Below the pieces are notes generated by a model. That model was not told the origin of the DNA. It was given only the letters and a program-made list of their open reading frames with translations, and did not search any database. From the NCBI RefSeq assembly GCF_900544955.1, contig NZ_UQXD01000047.1:1-17192 (forward strand): a stretch of DNA of 17,192 nucleotides, read 5' to 3'. A program made the position numbers and the translations under genes. The stretch comes from an uncultured Oscillibacter sp. (GTDB taxonomy: Bacteria; Bacillota; Clostridia; Oscillospirales; Oscillospiraceae). This document shows positions 1 through 7,078 of the stretch, piece by piece; the first letter of the stretch is position 1; every line of letters begins with the position of its first letter.

Positions 1-55
1 ACCCGTTCGGCGCCAGCCGCAGCATCAGCTCTCCAAAGGTCACTACTTTAGACAT
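1..55 (-). CDS. kdgK: PfkB-family sugar kinase, probably 2-keto-3-deoxygluconate kinase (partial, 5' end only)
   Basis: Only the first 18 codons are inside the window; the gene continues leftwards beyond base 1. They read MSKVVTFGELMLRLAPNG, which is the usual opening strand of ribokinase/PfkB-family sugar kinases (V-V-T-F-G-E-x-M-L-R-L). Its ATG (53-55 on the minus strand) overlaps the stop codon of the KDPG aldolase gene by eight bases, so the two are probably translationally coupled. Next to KDPG aldolase and a sugar-acid dehydratase, the natural role is phosphorylation of 2-keto-3-deoxygluconate to KDPG with ATP, giving the aldolase its substrate. The family call is fairly firm; substrate specificity is inferred from neighbours, since the catalytic and substrate-binding parts lie outside the window. 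Confidence 0.72.
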   Translation of the reverse strand, partial: MSKVVTFGELMLRLAPNG

Positions 56-692
56 TGCGGGCCTCCTTTACAATCTCCACCGACTGCTGGCACAGGCTGG
101 TGATCTCGTCCCACTTCTGGTTGTCGATGAGGTCGGCGGTGACCATGTAGGACCCGCCGCAGGCGCAGATGACGGGGGCGGAGAGATACTCCTTCAGGTT
201 CTTCAGGGACACGCCGCCAGTGGGCATGATCTTGAACATGGAGAAGGGGGCGCTGAGGGCCTTGATCTTGGCAAGGCCGCCGGACTGCTCGGCGGGGAAG
301 AACTTCAGCACGTTCAGCCCCAGCTTGTAGGCGGTGTGGTAATCGGTGGCGGTGGTGCAGCCGGGGAAGACGGCGATGCCCTTTTTCTGGCAGTACTGCA
401 CAATCTCCACGTCCAGGCCGGGGGTGACCACAAACTCGCCGCCGGCGGCGATGACCTGGTCCACCTGCTCCGTGGAGAGGACGGTGCCCGCGCCCACCAG
501 CATGTCGGGGCAGGTCTCCTTCATGATGCGGATGGCGTCGGGCGCGCCGGCGGCCCGGAAGGTGACCTCCGCCACGGGCACGCCGCCCGCGCACAGGGCC
601 TTGGCCAGGCCCGCGGCGTCCCGCTGGGGGTGGTTCAGCTTGATGACCGGCACCACGCCGATTTCGGAAATACGGGTTTCAAGAGCTGTCAT
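48..692 (-). CDS. eda: 2-dehydro-3-deoxy-phosphogluconate (KDPG) / 4-hydroxy-2-oxoglutarate aldolase
   Basis: A 214-residue class I aldolase of normal family length. It cleaves KDPG to pyruvate and glyceraldehyde 3-phosphate, the last step of the Entner-Doudoroff and uronate pathways, in the cytosol. Visible signatures are VVPVIK near residue 13, the catalytic glutamate in AEVTFR (E42), GAGTVL (67-72), VTPG (89-92), the FPGCTTATD stretch (109-117), the Schiff-base lysine in LKFFPAE (K130) and the phosphate-binding TGGV. It lies 43 bases after the dehydratase gene and overlaps the next kinase gene by eight bases, so all three form one operon. The ribosome site AAAGGA lies about 13 bases before this ATG, longer than usual, but no in-frame alternative fits the family better. 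Confidence 0.93.
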   Translation of the reverse strand: MTALETRISEIGVVPVIKLNHPQRDAAGLAKALCAGGVPVAEVTFRAAGAPDAIRIMKETCPDMLVGAGTVLSTEQVDQVIAAGGEFVVTPGLDVEIVQYCQKKGIAVFPGCTTATDYHTAYKLGLNVLKFFPAEQSGGLAKIKALSAPFSMFKIMPTGGVSLKNLKEYLSAPVICACGGSYMVTADLIDNQKWDEITSLCQQSVEIVKEARNV

Positions 693-735
693 AGTTGTTG
701 GAACATCCTTTCTTTATGTGGAGTCGGGGGGAGGC

Positions 736-2484
736 TCAGTCCATGTAGCCGCCCTTCATGGGGGATACCGCGTGCTGGGAGAAGAACTTCAAAACGCCGG
801 AGGGGTACTTGGGCGCCTTGGGCTGCCAGGCAGCCTTGCGCTGGGCCAGGACGGCGTTCACCTCGGCGGGGGTTTTGGCCTCGCCGTGGATGCCCACGAT
901 CTCCAGCTTCCGGGCGGGGATGTCGATGTGGATGAGGTCGCCCTCCTCCACCAGGGCGATAGGGCCGCCCTCGGCCGCCTCGGGGGAGACGTGGCCGATG
1001 GAGGGGCCGGTGGAGGCGCCGGAGAACCGGCCGTCGGTGATGAGGGCGATGGTCTTGCCCAGCTCCTTGTCGGAGGAAATGGCCTCGGAGGTGTAGAACA
1101 TCTCCGGCATGCCGGAGCCCTTGGGGCCCTCATAGCGGATGAACACCGCCTCGCCGGGGTGAATCTGCTTGTGGAGGACGGCGTAGATGGCCTCCTCCTC
1201 GCTGTCGAAGGGGCGGGCCTTCAGCGTGGCCTGGAACATCTCCTTGGGGCAGGCGGTGTGCTTGATGACCGCGCCCTCGGGGGCCAGGTTGCCCTTGAGA
1301 ATGGCGATGGCGCCGTCGGTGCCGATGGCCTTGTCGAAGGGGTGGATGATGTCCTGCCAGGTGGTGCCCCACTCGGCGCAGTAGGCGTCGCACTTGTCGT
1401 AGAAGCCGTTTTGCTTCAGCTCGTCCAGGTTCTCCCCCAGGGTCTTGCCGGTGACGGTCATCACGTCCAGGTGCAGCATGGAGCGGATTTCCTCCATGAC
1501 CCGGGGCACGCCGCCGGCATAATAGAAGAACTGGGCGGGCCACTTGCCGGCGGGGCGGATGTCCAGCAGGTAGTGGGCGCCCCGGTGCATCCGGTCGAAC
1601 ATGTCCGCGTCGATCTCCAGGCCAAACTCCTTGGCCACGGCGGGGATGTGGAGCAGGGAGTTGGTGGAGCCGGAGATGGCGGCGTGGACCATGATGGCGT
1701 TTTCAAAGGACTTCATGGTGACGATGTCCCGGGGCTTGAGGCCCTGCTTCGCCAGCTCCATCACCTGGACGCCGGCCTTGTAGGCAAAGTCCTTCAGGTC
1801 CTGGCAGGTGGCGGGCATCAGGGCGGAGCCGGGCAGCATCAGCCCCAGAGCCTCGGCCATGATCTGCATGGTGGAGGCGGTGCCCATGAAGGAGCAGGCG
1901 CCGCAGGAGGGGCAGGCGTGCTGCTTGTACCACGTGAGCGCCTCCTCCGTGATCTCGCCCCGCTCGCACTTGGCGGAGTAGATGCCGATCTGCTCCAGGG
2001 TCAGCAGGTCCTCCTTGATATTCTTGGGGGGCTTTTCGCACAGGGGGTAGGCGTCCATCACGCCGCCGGTGACCATGATAGAGGGCATGTTCACCCGGCC
2101 GATGCCCATGAGGTGGGCGGGCATGCCCTTGTCGCAGCTGGCCACGAAAACGCCGCCGTCAAAGGGGGTGGCCCCGGCGTGGATCTCGATCATGTTGCAG
2201 ATGGCGTCCCGGCTGGCCAGGGAGTAGTTGATGCCGTCGTGCCCCTGGGCCATGCCGTCGCAGATGTCCGTGGTGAAGAAGCGGGCGGCCTTGCCGCCGG
2301 CGTCGGCCACGCCGCGGACGGCCTCGTTCACCAGCTCGAACAGGCCGGCGCTGCCGGGGTGGCTGTCGCCGAACGTGCTCTCAATCATGATCTGGGGCTT
2401 GGGCAGGTCCTCCACCTTCCAGCCCATGCCCATGCGCAGGGGGTCCTGCTCCGGGGCCAATGCCCGGATGTCCTGACTAATCAT
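736..2484 (-). CDS. IlvD/Edd-family sugar-acid dehydratase (Fe-S)
   Basis: A 582-residue member of the dihydroxy-acid / 6-phosphogluconate dehydratase family. Recognisable blocks are CDGMAQGHDGINYSL (from C75), SCDKGMPAHLMGIGRVNMPS (116-135), ACPSCGACSFMGTAS (190-204), and near the C-terminus GPKGSGMPEM and TDGRFSGASTGPSIGHVSPE. Cysteines at CDG (C75), CDK (C117) and the GAC block fit ligands of an Fe-S cluster. The Pro-Cys-Asn motif of [2Fe-2S] IlvD enzymes is replaced by SHPGS (41-45), which points to an Edd-like cluster arrangement. With KDPG aldolase and a PfkB kinase directly downstream, the likely reaction is dehydration of an aldonic acid (gluconate or an epimer) to 2-keto-3-deoxygluconate; 6-phosphogluconate or a branched-chain amino acid intermediate is possible but fits the context less well. 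A ribosome site AAGGAG lies about 8 bases before the ATG at 2484. Confidence 0.85.
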   Translation of the reverse strand: MISQDIRALAPEQDPLRMGMGWKVEDLPKPQIMIESTFGDSHPGSAGLFELVNEAVRGVADAGGKAARFFTTDICDGMAQGHDGINYSLASRDAICNMIEIHAGATPFDGGVFVASCDKGMPAHLMGIGRVNMPSIMVTGGVMDAYPLCEKPPKNIKEDLLTLEQIGIYSAKCERGEITEEALTWYKQHACPSCGACSFMGTASTMQIMAEALGLMLPGSALMPATCQDLKDFAYKAGVQVMELAKQGLKPRDIVTMKSFENAIMVHAAISGSTNSLLHIPAVAKEFGLEIDADMFDRMHRGAHYLLDIRPAGKWPAQFFYYAGGVPRVMEEIRSMLHLDVMTVTGKTLGENLDELKQNGFYDKCDAYCAEWGTTWQDIIHPFDKAIGTDGAIAILKGNLAPEGAVIKHTACPKEMFQATLKARPFDSEEEAIYAVLHKQIHPGEAVFIRYEGPKGSGMPEMFYTSEAISSDKELGKTIALITDGRFSGASTGPSIGHVSPEAAEGGPIALVEEGDLIHIDIPARKLEIVGIHGEAKTPAEVNAVLAQRKAAWQPKAPKYPSGVLKFFSQHAVSPMKGGYMD

Positions 2485-2513
2485 ACCTCATACTCCTTTT
2501 TCGCGTATTCCGG

Positions 2514-2527
2514 GGAAACCGTTTACG
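2514..2527. promoter_or_regulatory. cre-like / LacI-family operator upstream of the sugar-acid operon
   Basis: GGAAACCGTTTACG matches the CcpA catabolite-responsive element pattern TGWNANCGNTNWCA at all fixed positions except the first and last. It lies about 30 bases upstream of the dehydratase start and just downstream of a possible minus-strand promoter, where binding would block transcription. It could also be the site of a LacI-type local regulator such as KdgR. Pattern matching by eye only. Confidence 0.4.
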
Positions 2528-2539
2528 TACAAGCGGGGT

Positions 2540-2568
2540 TCTATAAGAGCACCATACCACATTTCCAG
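2540..2568 (-). promoter_or_regulatory. possible promoter of the sugar-acid operon
   Basis: On the minus strand a -10-like TATAGA (2545 to 2540) is preceded, 17 bases upstream, by CTGGAA (2568 to 2563), a weak -35. It is placed so that transcription would start just before the cre-like site at 2514-2527. The weak -35 makes this tentative. Confidence 0.3.
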
Positions 2569-2659
2569 GTCCGTTTCAAGAACAGCGGCGGTGGGTTTTT
2601 GCCGCGGAGAAGGAAATTTGCTGGAAAAAGAAGGGGCGGCTTTACAAAAAAGGGGGGAT

Positions 2660-2715
2660 TTTACACAGACTTTACCCTTCGCTGGTGACGGATTTTACTT
2701 GCGGATGCCTATACT
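2660..2715 (+). promoter_or_regulatory. candidate PhoP box and promoter of the pst-pho operon
   Basis: TTTACA (2660-2665) and TTTACC (2671-2676) are direct repeats separated by exactly five bases, an 11-bp period, and a further TTTACT lies at 2694-2699, about two periods on; another TTTACA is at 2641-2646. The B. subtilis PhoP box is built of TTAACA-like hexamers with this same spacing. A good -10 (TATACT, 2710-2715) has no recognisable -35, as expected for an activator-dependent promoter, and the repeats would cover roughly -60 to -20. The response regulator encoded at the end of the same operon is the likely ligand, giving autoregulation. Confidence 0.6.
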
Positions 2716-2772
2716 AGGACCATCCCAAGCGGAGAACATAACACCGACATAAAGAAGAAGGAGTTCATTCTG

Positions 2773-3654
2773 ATGAAAAAGGTATTTGCACTTTTGCTGA
2801 CGCTGGCGCTGTCCGTGTCCGTGCTGGCCGGCTGCGGCGCCAAGGAGGAGCCCGCCGCCCCCTCCGACACCACCCCTCCCGCCCAGGAGCCCGCTCCCGA
2901 GGCGGCCAAGCTCAGCGGCAACGTCTCCACCAACGGCTCCACCTCCATGGAAAAGGTCATCGGCGTGCTGGGCGAGCAGTTCATGGCCGACAACAGCGGC
3001 GTGAAGGTCAGCTATGACGCCACCGGCTCCGGCGCCGGCATCGAGGCCGCCTCCAACGGCAGCGCGGACATCGGCCTCTCCTCCCGGGGATTGAAGGATG
3101 AAGAGACCGCCTCCGGCCTGGTGGGCACCACTGTGGCTCTGGACGGCATCGCCATCATCGTCAACGCCGACAGCACCGTGGCGGACCTGTCCGTGGAGCA
3201 GATCTCCCAGATTTTCACCGGCGCCATCTCCGACTGGAGCGCCGTGGGCGGCGCCGCCGGCGCCATCTCCTGCATCGGCCGGGAGGCGGGCTCCGGCACC
3301 CGGGACGGCTTTGAGACCATCACCGGCACGAAGGACACCTGCGTGCTCAGCCAGGAGCTGACCTCCACCGGCGCCGTCATCGAGGCGGTGAAGGGCAACC
3401 CCAGCGCCATCGGCTACGCCTCCCTCTCCTCTGTGGAGGGAAAGGAGGGCATCAAGGCCATCACCGTGGGCGGCGTGGCGTGCAGTGAGGAGACCGTCCT
3501 GGACGGCACCTACGCCATCCAGCGGCCCTTCGTCCTGGTGACCAAGGAGGGCGCCGCCCTCAGCGCCCAGGCCCAGGCCTTCTTTGACTTCGCCACCTCC
3601 TCCGCGGCCAACGATTTGATCCGCACCGCCGGCGCCGTGCCGGTGGCGGAGTAA
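2773..3654 (+). CDS. pstS: phosphate ABC transporter substrate-binding lipoprotein PstS
   Basis: A 293-residue lipoprotein that captures phosphate outside the membrane and hands it to PstCA. The N-terminus is a lipoprotein signal (MKKVFALLLTLALSVSVLAGC) with lipobox LAGC at 18-21, C21 being the lipidated residue, followed by a Pro/Ala/Glu-rich linker. The phosphate-binding segments of the family are present: NGSTSME, DATGSGAGIEA with ADIGLSSR, and REAGSGTRDGFE. The length is normal. The ATG is preceded by AAGGAG with nine bases of spacing. It is the first gene of the pst-pho operon, 79 bases before pstC, and a strong stem-loop lies in that gap, which may let pstS mRNA accumulate above the rest. 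Confidence 0.95.
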   Translation: MKKVFALLLTLALSVSVLAGCGAKEEPAAPSDTTPPAQEPAPEAAKLSGNVSTNGSTSMEKVIGVLGEQFMADNSGVKVSYDATGSGAGIEAASNGSADIGLSSRGLKDEETASGLVGTTVALDGIAIIVNADSTVADLSVEQISQIFTGAISDWSAVGGAAGAISCIGREAGSGTRDGFETITGTKDTCVLSQELTSTGAVIEAVKGNPSAIGYASLSSVEGKEGIKAITVGGVACSEETVLDGTYAIQRPFVLVTKEGAALSAQAQAFFDFATSSAANDLIRTAGAVPVAE

Positions 3655-3674
3655 CCCACCCCCTCTCGGGAACA

Positions 3675-3704
3675 CCTCCACCCCCGTATCCCGCGGGGTG
3701 GGGG
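3675..3704 (+). other. intercistronic stem-loop between pstS and pstC
   Basis: Arms CCTCCACCCC (3675-3684) and GGGGTGGGGG (3695-3704) pair over ten positions with one T-G wobble around a 10-base loop. There is no T-tract after it, so it is probably an RNA-stabilising or attenuating hairpin and not a full terminator. Confidence 0.55.
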
Positions 3705-3733
3705 CGTTTCCGCAACCGGAAGGAGAGAACGAT

Positions 3734-4711
3734 ATGGAACTGGAAAACGCGTCGGCGGCCCCGCTTTTGGGCCGCCCGGCGGGGAAGAAGGCCCAGCGCC
3801 GCGGAAGCGGCGGCACCGGGCCCCGGCAGGGCCGGGGCGGCCGGGAGGCCATGGAGTGGGGCTTTCACCTGCTGTTTTTGCTCTGCGGCATTGTGGCGGT
3901 GGCCTTCGTGCTGTTCATCAGCGTCTATCTGATTGTCTCCGGCCTGCCCGCCATTCGGGAGGTGGGCCTGGCGGACTTCCTGCTGGGGCGGGTCTGGGCC
4001 CCCACGGCCACCACCGTGGAGCCGGCCTACGGCATCCTGCCCTTCATCCTCACCTCCGTGTATGGCACAGCCGGGGCGGTGGTCATCGGCGTGCCGATCG
4101 GGCTCATGACCGCCATCTTCCTGGCCAAGGTGGCGCCGCCCAGGGCCGCCCGGGTCATCAAGGCCGCGGTGGAGCTGCTGGCGGGCATCCCCTCGGTGGT
4201 GTACGGCCTGGTGGGCATGATCGTGCTGGTGCCCGCCATCCGGCAATTGTTCGGCCTCAGCTCCGGTGCCTGCCTGCTGGCGGCCATCGTGGTGCTGGCC
4301 GTCATGATCCTGCCCTCCATCATCAACGTGTCGGAGACGGCGCTGCGGGCGGTGCCCCAGGAGTATGAGGAGGCCTCCCTGGCCCTGGGGGCCACGCAGA
4401 TCGAGACCTACTTCCGGGTGTCCCTTCCCGCCGCCAGCAGCGGCGTGGCCGCCGCGGTGGTGCTGGGCGTGGGAAGGGCCATCGGAGAGGCCATGGCCAT
4501 CATCATGGTGGCGGGCAACGTGGCCAACATGCCGGGGCTGTTCACCTCCGTCCGCTTTCTCACCACCGCCATCGCCTCGGAGATGTCCTACGCCGCCTAC
4601 GGCAGCTTGCAGCGCAACGCCCTGTACTCCATCGGATTGGTGCTGTTTTTGTTCATCATGCTCATCAACGTGCTGCTGAACGTGTTCATCAAGAACAAGA
4701 AGGAGGACTGA
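3734..4711 (+). CDS. pstC: phosphate ABC transporter permease PstC
   Basis: One of the two membrane subunits of the phosphate importer. I place the start at ATG 3734 (MELENAS, 325 residues) because GGAGAG lies eight bases upstream; an in-frame ATG at 3698 lies inside the hairpin and has no ribosome site. An unusual, basic, Gly/Arg-rich cytoplasmic tail of about 38 residues precedes the first membrane segment (WGFHLLFLLCGIVAVAFVLF). Further hydrophobic segments follow, with the permease signature region ALRAVPQEYEEASLALGA near the middle (the EAA loop that contacts PstB) and a final segment ending in KNKKED. pstA begins three bases after its stop, and the pstA ribosome site lies within its last codons, so the two are coupled. 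Confidence 0.94.
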   Translation: MELENASAAPLLGRPAGKKAQRRGSGGTGPRQGRGGREAMEWGFHLLFLLCGIVAVAFVLFISVYLIVSGLPAIREVGLADFLLGRVWAPTATTVEPAYGILPFILTSVYGTAGAVVIGVPIGLMTAIFLAKVAPPRAARVIKAAVELLAGIPSVVYGLVGMIVLVPAIRQLFGLSSGACLLAAIVVLAVMILPSIINVSETALRAVPQEYEEASLALGATQIETYFRVSLPAASSGVAAAVVLGVGRAIGEAMAIIMVAGNVANMPGLFTSVRFLTTAIASEMSYAAYGSLQRNALYSIGLVLFLFIMLINVLLNVFIKNKKED

Positions 4712-4714
4712 GCC

Positions 4715-5563
4715 ATGGACCAGAAACTCTCCCCCGGACGGCGGCTTTACGACAGCGGCCTGCGGGCGCTGCTGTGGGTCTGCGCGGGCGTCACCTGCGC
4801 GCTGCTGGTGTTCCTCATCGGGTATATCTTCTACCGGGGACTGGGCAGCATCTCCTGGCAATTGCTCACCTCCCAGACCAGCTATATCCAGGATACCATC
4901 GGTATCCTGCCCAACATTCTCAACACCCTCTATATCATCCTGGTGGCCATGGTGCTGGTGCTGCCCCTGGGGGTGGGCGCCGCCATCTACCTGACGGAGT
5001 ACGCCGCCAACCACCGGGTGGTGGCCCTCATCGAGTTCGCCACCGAGACCCTCACCGGCATCCCCTCCATCATCTTCGGCCTGGTGGGCATGCTGTTCTT
5101 CGTCCAGAAGATGGGCCTGGCGCCGGGCATCCTGGCCGGCGGGCTGACCCTGGTCATCATGATCCTGCCCACCATCGTCCGCACCACCCAGGAGAGCCTG
5201 AAAACCGTGCCCCAGTCCTACCGGGAGGGGGCGCTGGGCCTGGGGGCGGGGAAGTGGCACATGGTCCGCACCGTGGTGCTGCCCAACGCGGTGGACGGCA
5301 TTGTGACCGGCTGCATCCTGGCGGTGGGCCGCATCGTGGGCGAGAGCGCGGCGCTGCTGTTCACGGCGGGCTTCGGCCTGGTCCTCAACGGCTTTTTCGA
5401 GGCCCTCCAGTCCTCTTCCGCCACGCTGACGGTGGCGCTGTACGTCTATGCCAGCGAGCGGGGGGAGACCGCCGTGGCCTTCGCCATCGCGGCGATCTTG
5501 ATGGTACTGACCTTCTGCATCAACCTGGCCGCGAACTTTGCGGGCAGGAAACTGAAAAAGTGA
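4715..5563 (+). CDS. pstA: phosphate ABC transporter permease PstA
   Basis: The second membrane subunit of the phosphate importer, 282 residues, normal length. The first membrane segment is around residues 18-38 (LLWVCAGVTCALLVFLIGYIF), and the protein carries the permease landmarks LPLGVGAAIYLTEYA, FATETLTGIPSIIFGLVGM and the EAA-type loop TVPQSYREGALGLGAGKWHM. The paralogous pattern (GIPS.(V/I)(Y/F)GLVGM) is shared with PstC just upstream, as expected for the heterodimer. Its ribosome site GGAGGA lies in the end of pstC, and pstB begins 12 bases after its stop. Confidence 0.95.
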   Translation: MDQKLSPGRRLYDSGLRALLWVCAGVTCALLVFLIGYIFYRGLGSISWQLLTSQTSYIQDTIGILPNILNTLYIILVAMVLVLPLGVGAAIYLTEYAANHRVVALIEFATETLTGIPSIIFGLVGMLFFVQKMGLAPGILAGGLTLVIMILPTIVRTTQESLKTVPQSYREGALGLGAGKWHMVRTVVLPNAVDGIVTGCILAVGRIVGESAALLFTAGFGLVLNGFFEALQSSSATLTVALYVYASERGETAVAFAIAAILMVLTFCINLAANFAGRKLKK

Positions 5564-5575
5564 CGGGAGTACGCT

Positions 5576-6331
5576 ATGGCTACGATTATACAAGCAAAGG
5601 ACCTGGATTTGTGGTACGGCCAGAACCATGCCCTCCACGGGGTGAACATCGACATCCCGGAGCATGAGATCACCGCCTTCATCGGCCCCTCCGGCTGCGG
5701 CAAGTCCACCTTTCTGCGCACGCTGAACCGCATGAACGACCTGATCCCCTCGGTGAAGATCGCCGGCCAGGTGAACTTCCGGGGGCAGAACATCTACGAC
5801 GACGGGGTGGACCCCACGTGGCTGCGCAAGCGGGTGGGCATGGTCTTCCAGAAGGCCAACCCCTTCCCCATGAGCATCTACGACAACGTGGCCTACGGCC
5901 CCCGGACCCACGGCATCCGCTCCAAGGTGAAGCTGGACGAGATTGTGGAGAGTTCCCTCCGCTCCGCCGCCATCTGGGACGAGGTGAAGGACCGGCTGAA
6001 AAAGAGCGCCCTGGGCCTCTCCGGCGGCCAGCAGCAGCGGCTGTGCATCGCCCGGGCCCTGGCGGTGGAGCCGGAGGTGCTGCTGATGGACGAGTCCACC
6101 AGCGCCCTGGACCCCATCTCCACCTCCAAGATCGAGGACCTTGCGGCAGAGCTGAAAAGCAGGTATACTGTCATCATGGTGACCCACAACATGCAGCAGG
6201 CCGCCCGTATCTCCGACAACACCGCCTTTTTCCTGCTGGGGGACCTGGTGGAGTTCGGCAGGACGGAGGAGCTGTTCTCCACCCCCAGGGACAAGCGCAC
6301 CGAGGACTACATCACCGGCCGGTTCGGTTAA
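5576..6331 (+). CDS. pstB: phosphate ABC transporter ATP-binding protein PstB
   Basis: The ATPase subunit that drives phosphate import through PstCA, 251 residues. All nucleotide-binding motifs are present: Walker A GPSGCGKST (37-45), Q-loop Q92, signature LSGGQQQR (148-155), Walker B VLLMDE (168-173) with the catalytic glutamate E173, D-loop SALD and switch histidine in VTHNM (H204). The residue after the Walker B glutamate is serine (MDESTSALDP) where PstB and most ABC ATPases have proline; the catalytic residue itself is kept, so it should be active. It sits between pstA and phoU in one operon, with 13 bases to the phoU start. Confidence 0.96.
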   Translation: MATIIQAKDLDLWYGQNHALHGVNIDIPEHEITAFIGPSGCGKSTFLRTLNRMNDLIPSVKIAGQVNFRGQNIYDDGVDPTWLRKRVGMVFQKANPFPMSIYDNVAYGPRTHGIRSKVKLDEIVESSLRSAAIWDEVKDRLKKSALGLSGGQQQRLCIARALAVEPEVLLMDESTSALDPISTSKIEDLAAELKSRYTVIMVTHNMQQAARISDNTAFFLLGDLVEFGRTEELFSTPRDKRTEDYITGRFG

Positions 6332-6344
6332 GGAGGAGACTGCA

Positions 6345-6992
6345 TTGAGAAACACGTTCAACGAGCAGCTGGAGCGGCTGCATGTGGAGCTGATCCAGAT
6401 GGGCGCCGTGTGCGAGGACGCCATCTCCGCGGCGGCGGAGGCCCTTTTGAAAAACGACGAAGCCCTGGCGGCGGCCGCCGTGGAGGCGGAGCGGGAGCTG
6501 GACCGGAAGGAGCGGGAGGTGGAGAACCTCTGCTTGAAGCTGCTGCTGCAGCAGCAGCCTGTTGCCCGGGACCTGCGGGAGATCTCCGCGGCGCTGAAGA
6601 TGATCTCCGATTTGGAGCGCATCGGCGACCAGGCGGCGGACATCGCGGAGCTGACCCGGTTTGTGCGGGTGCCGGAGGGCTCCGGCGCGCCCCACATCGG
6701 CGACATGGCCCGGGCGGTGATCCATATGGTGACGGACAGCGTGGACTCCTTCGTGAAGCGGGATCTGGAGCTGGCCCGGGCGGTCTGCGCCGCCGACGAC
6801 CAGGTGGATGCCCTGTTCGATCAGGTGAAGCGGGAGCTCATCGCCCTCATCGCCGCCGACGCCGCCAACGGCGAGCAGGGGCTGGAGCTGATGATGGTGG
6901 CCAAGTACCTGGAGCGCATCGGCGACCACGCCACCAACGTGGCGGAATGGGTGGAGTACAGCATCACCGGCGTCCACCCGTCCAACAACTGA
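6345..6992 (+). CDS. phoU: phosphate transport regulator PhoU
   Basis: A 215-residue all-helical protein with the two repeated PhoU modules. Each carries the metal-binding-type motif: KMISDLERIGDQAADIAEL in the first half and KYLERIGDHATNVAEWVEY in the second. PhoU links the Pst transporter to the PhoR kinase and damps the Pho response when phosphate is plentiful. The start is a TTG at 6345: AAGGAGG lies eight bases upstream and the codon gives the expected N-terminus (MRNTFNEQLERLHVELIQMG). The rare start codon may keep its level below that of PstB. A perfect 12-bp stem-loop follows before the next gene. Confidence 0.94.
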   Translation: MRNTFNEQLERLHVELIQMGAVCEDAISAAAEALLKNDEALAAAAVEAERELDRKEREVENLCLKLLLQQQPVARDLREISAALKMISDLERIGDQAADIAELTRFVRVPEGSGAPHIGDMARAVIHMVTDSVDSFVKRDLELARAVCAADDQVDALFDQVKRELIALIAADAANGEQGLELMMVAKYLERIGDHATNVAEWVEYSITGVHPSNN

Positions 6993-7016
6993 GAGGGAGC
7001 GGCCCCGGGCCCCTCG

Positions 7017-7047
7017 CCGCCCCCGCCGTCTCAGGCGGCGGGGGCGG
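7017..7047 (+). other. perfect 12-bp GC stem-loop between phoU and the HD-domain gene
   Basis: CCGCCCCCGCCG (7017-7028) and CGGCGGGGGCGG (7036-7047) pair without mismatch around a 7-base loop. No T-tract follows, and the operon continues on the same strand. It may set a processing or partial termination point between the transporter half and the signalling half of the operon. Confidence 0.6.
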
Positions 7048-7078
7048 ACACACCGGCGGCAGAAAGGGGGCGGCGGAG

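Noticed and set aside
689..706. Five-residue upstream reading frame (MFQQL) overlapping the aldolase start
   Set aside because: Its ATG touches the AAAGG ribosome site with no spacing, so it is unlikely to be translated; probably chance.
346..2688. Long plus-strand reading frame opposite the dehydratase and aldolase genes
   Set aside because: Gly/Val/His-rich composition typical of a GC-rich antisense frame, no ribosome site, no recognisable domain; the minus-strand genes are clear.
2710..2716. TATACTA before pstS as a sigma-G -10, because it resembles the CATACTA before spoVAF
   Set aside because: It has T at the first position, no GAAT-type -35 at 17 bases, and a Pho-type box in the right place; phosphate uptake is not a forespore function.
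3560..6706. 1048-residue minus-strand reading frame across pstC-phoU
   Set aside because: His/Gln/Gly-rich shadow of the pst genes caused by codon bias; no start signal and no domain.
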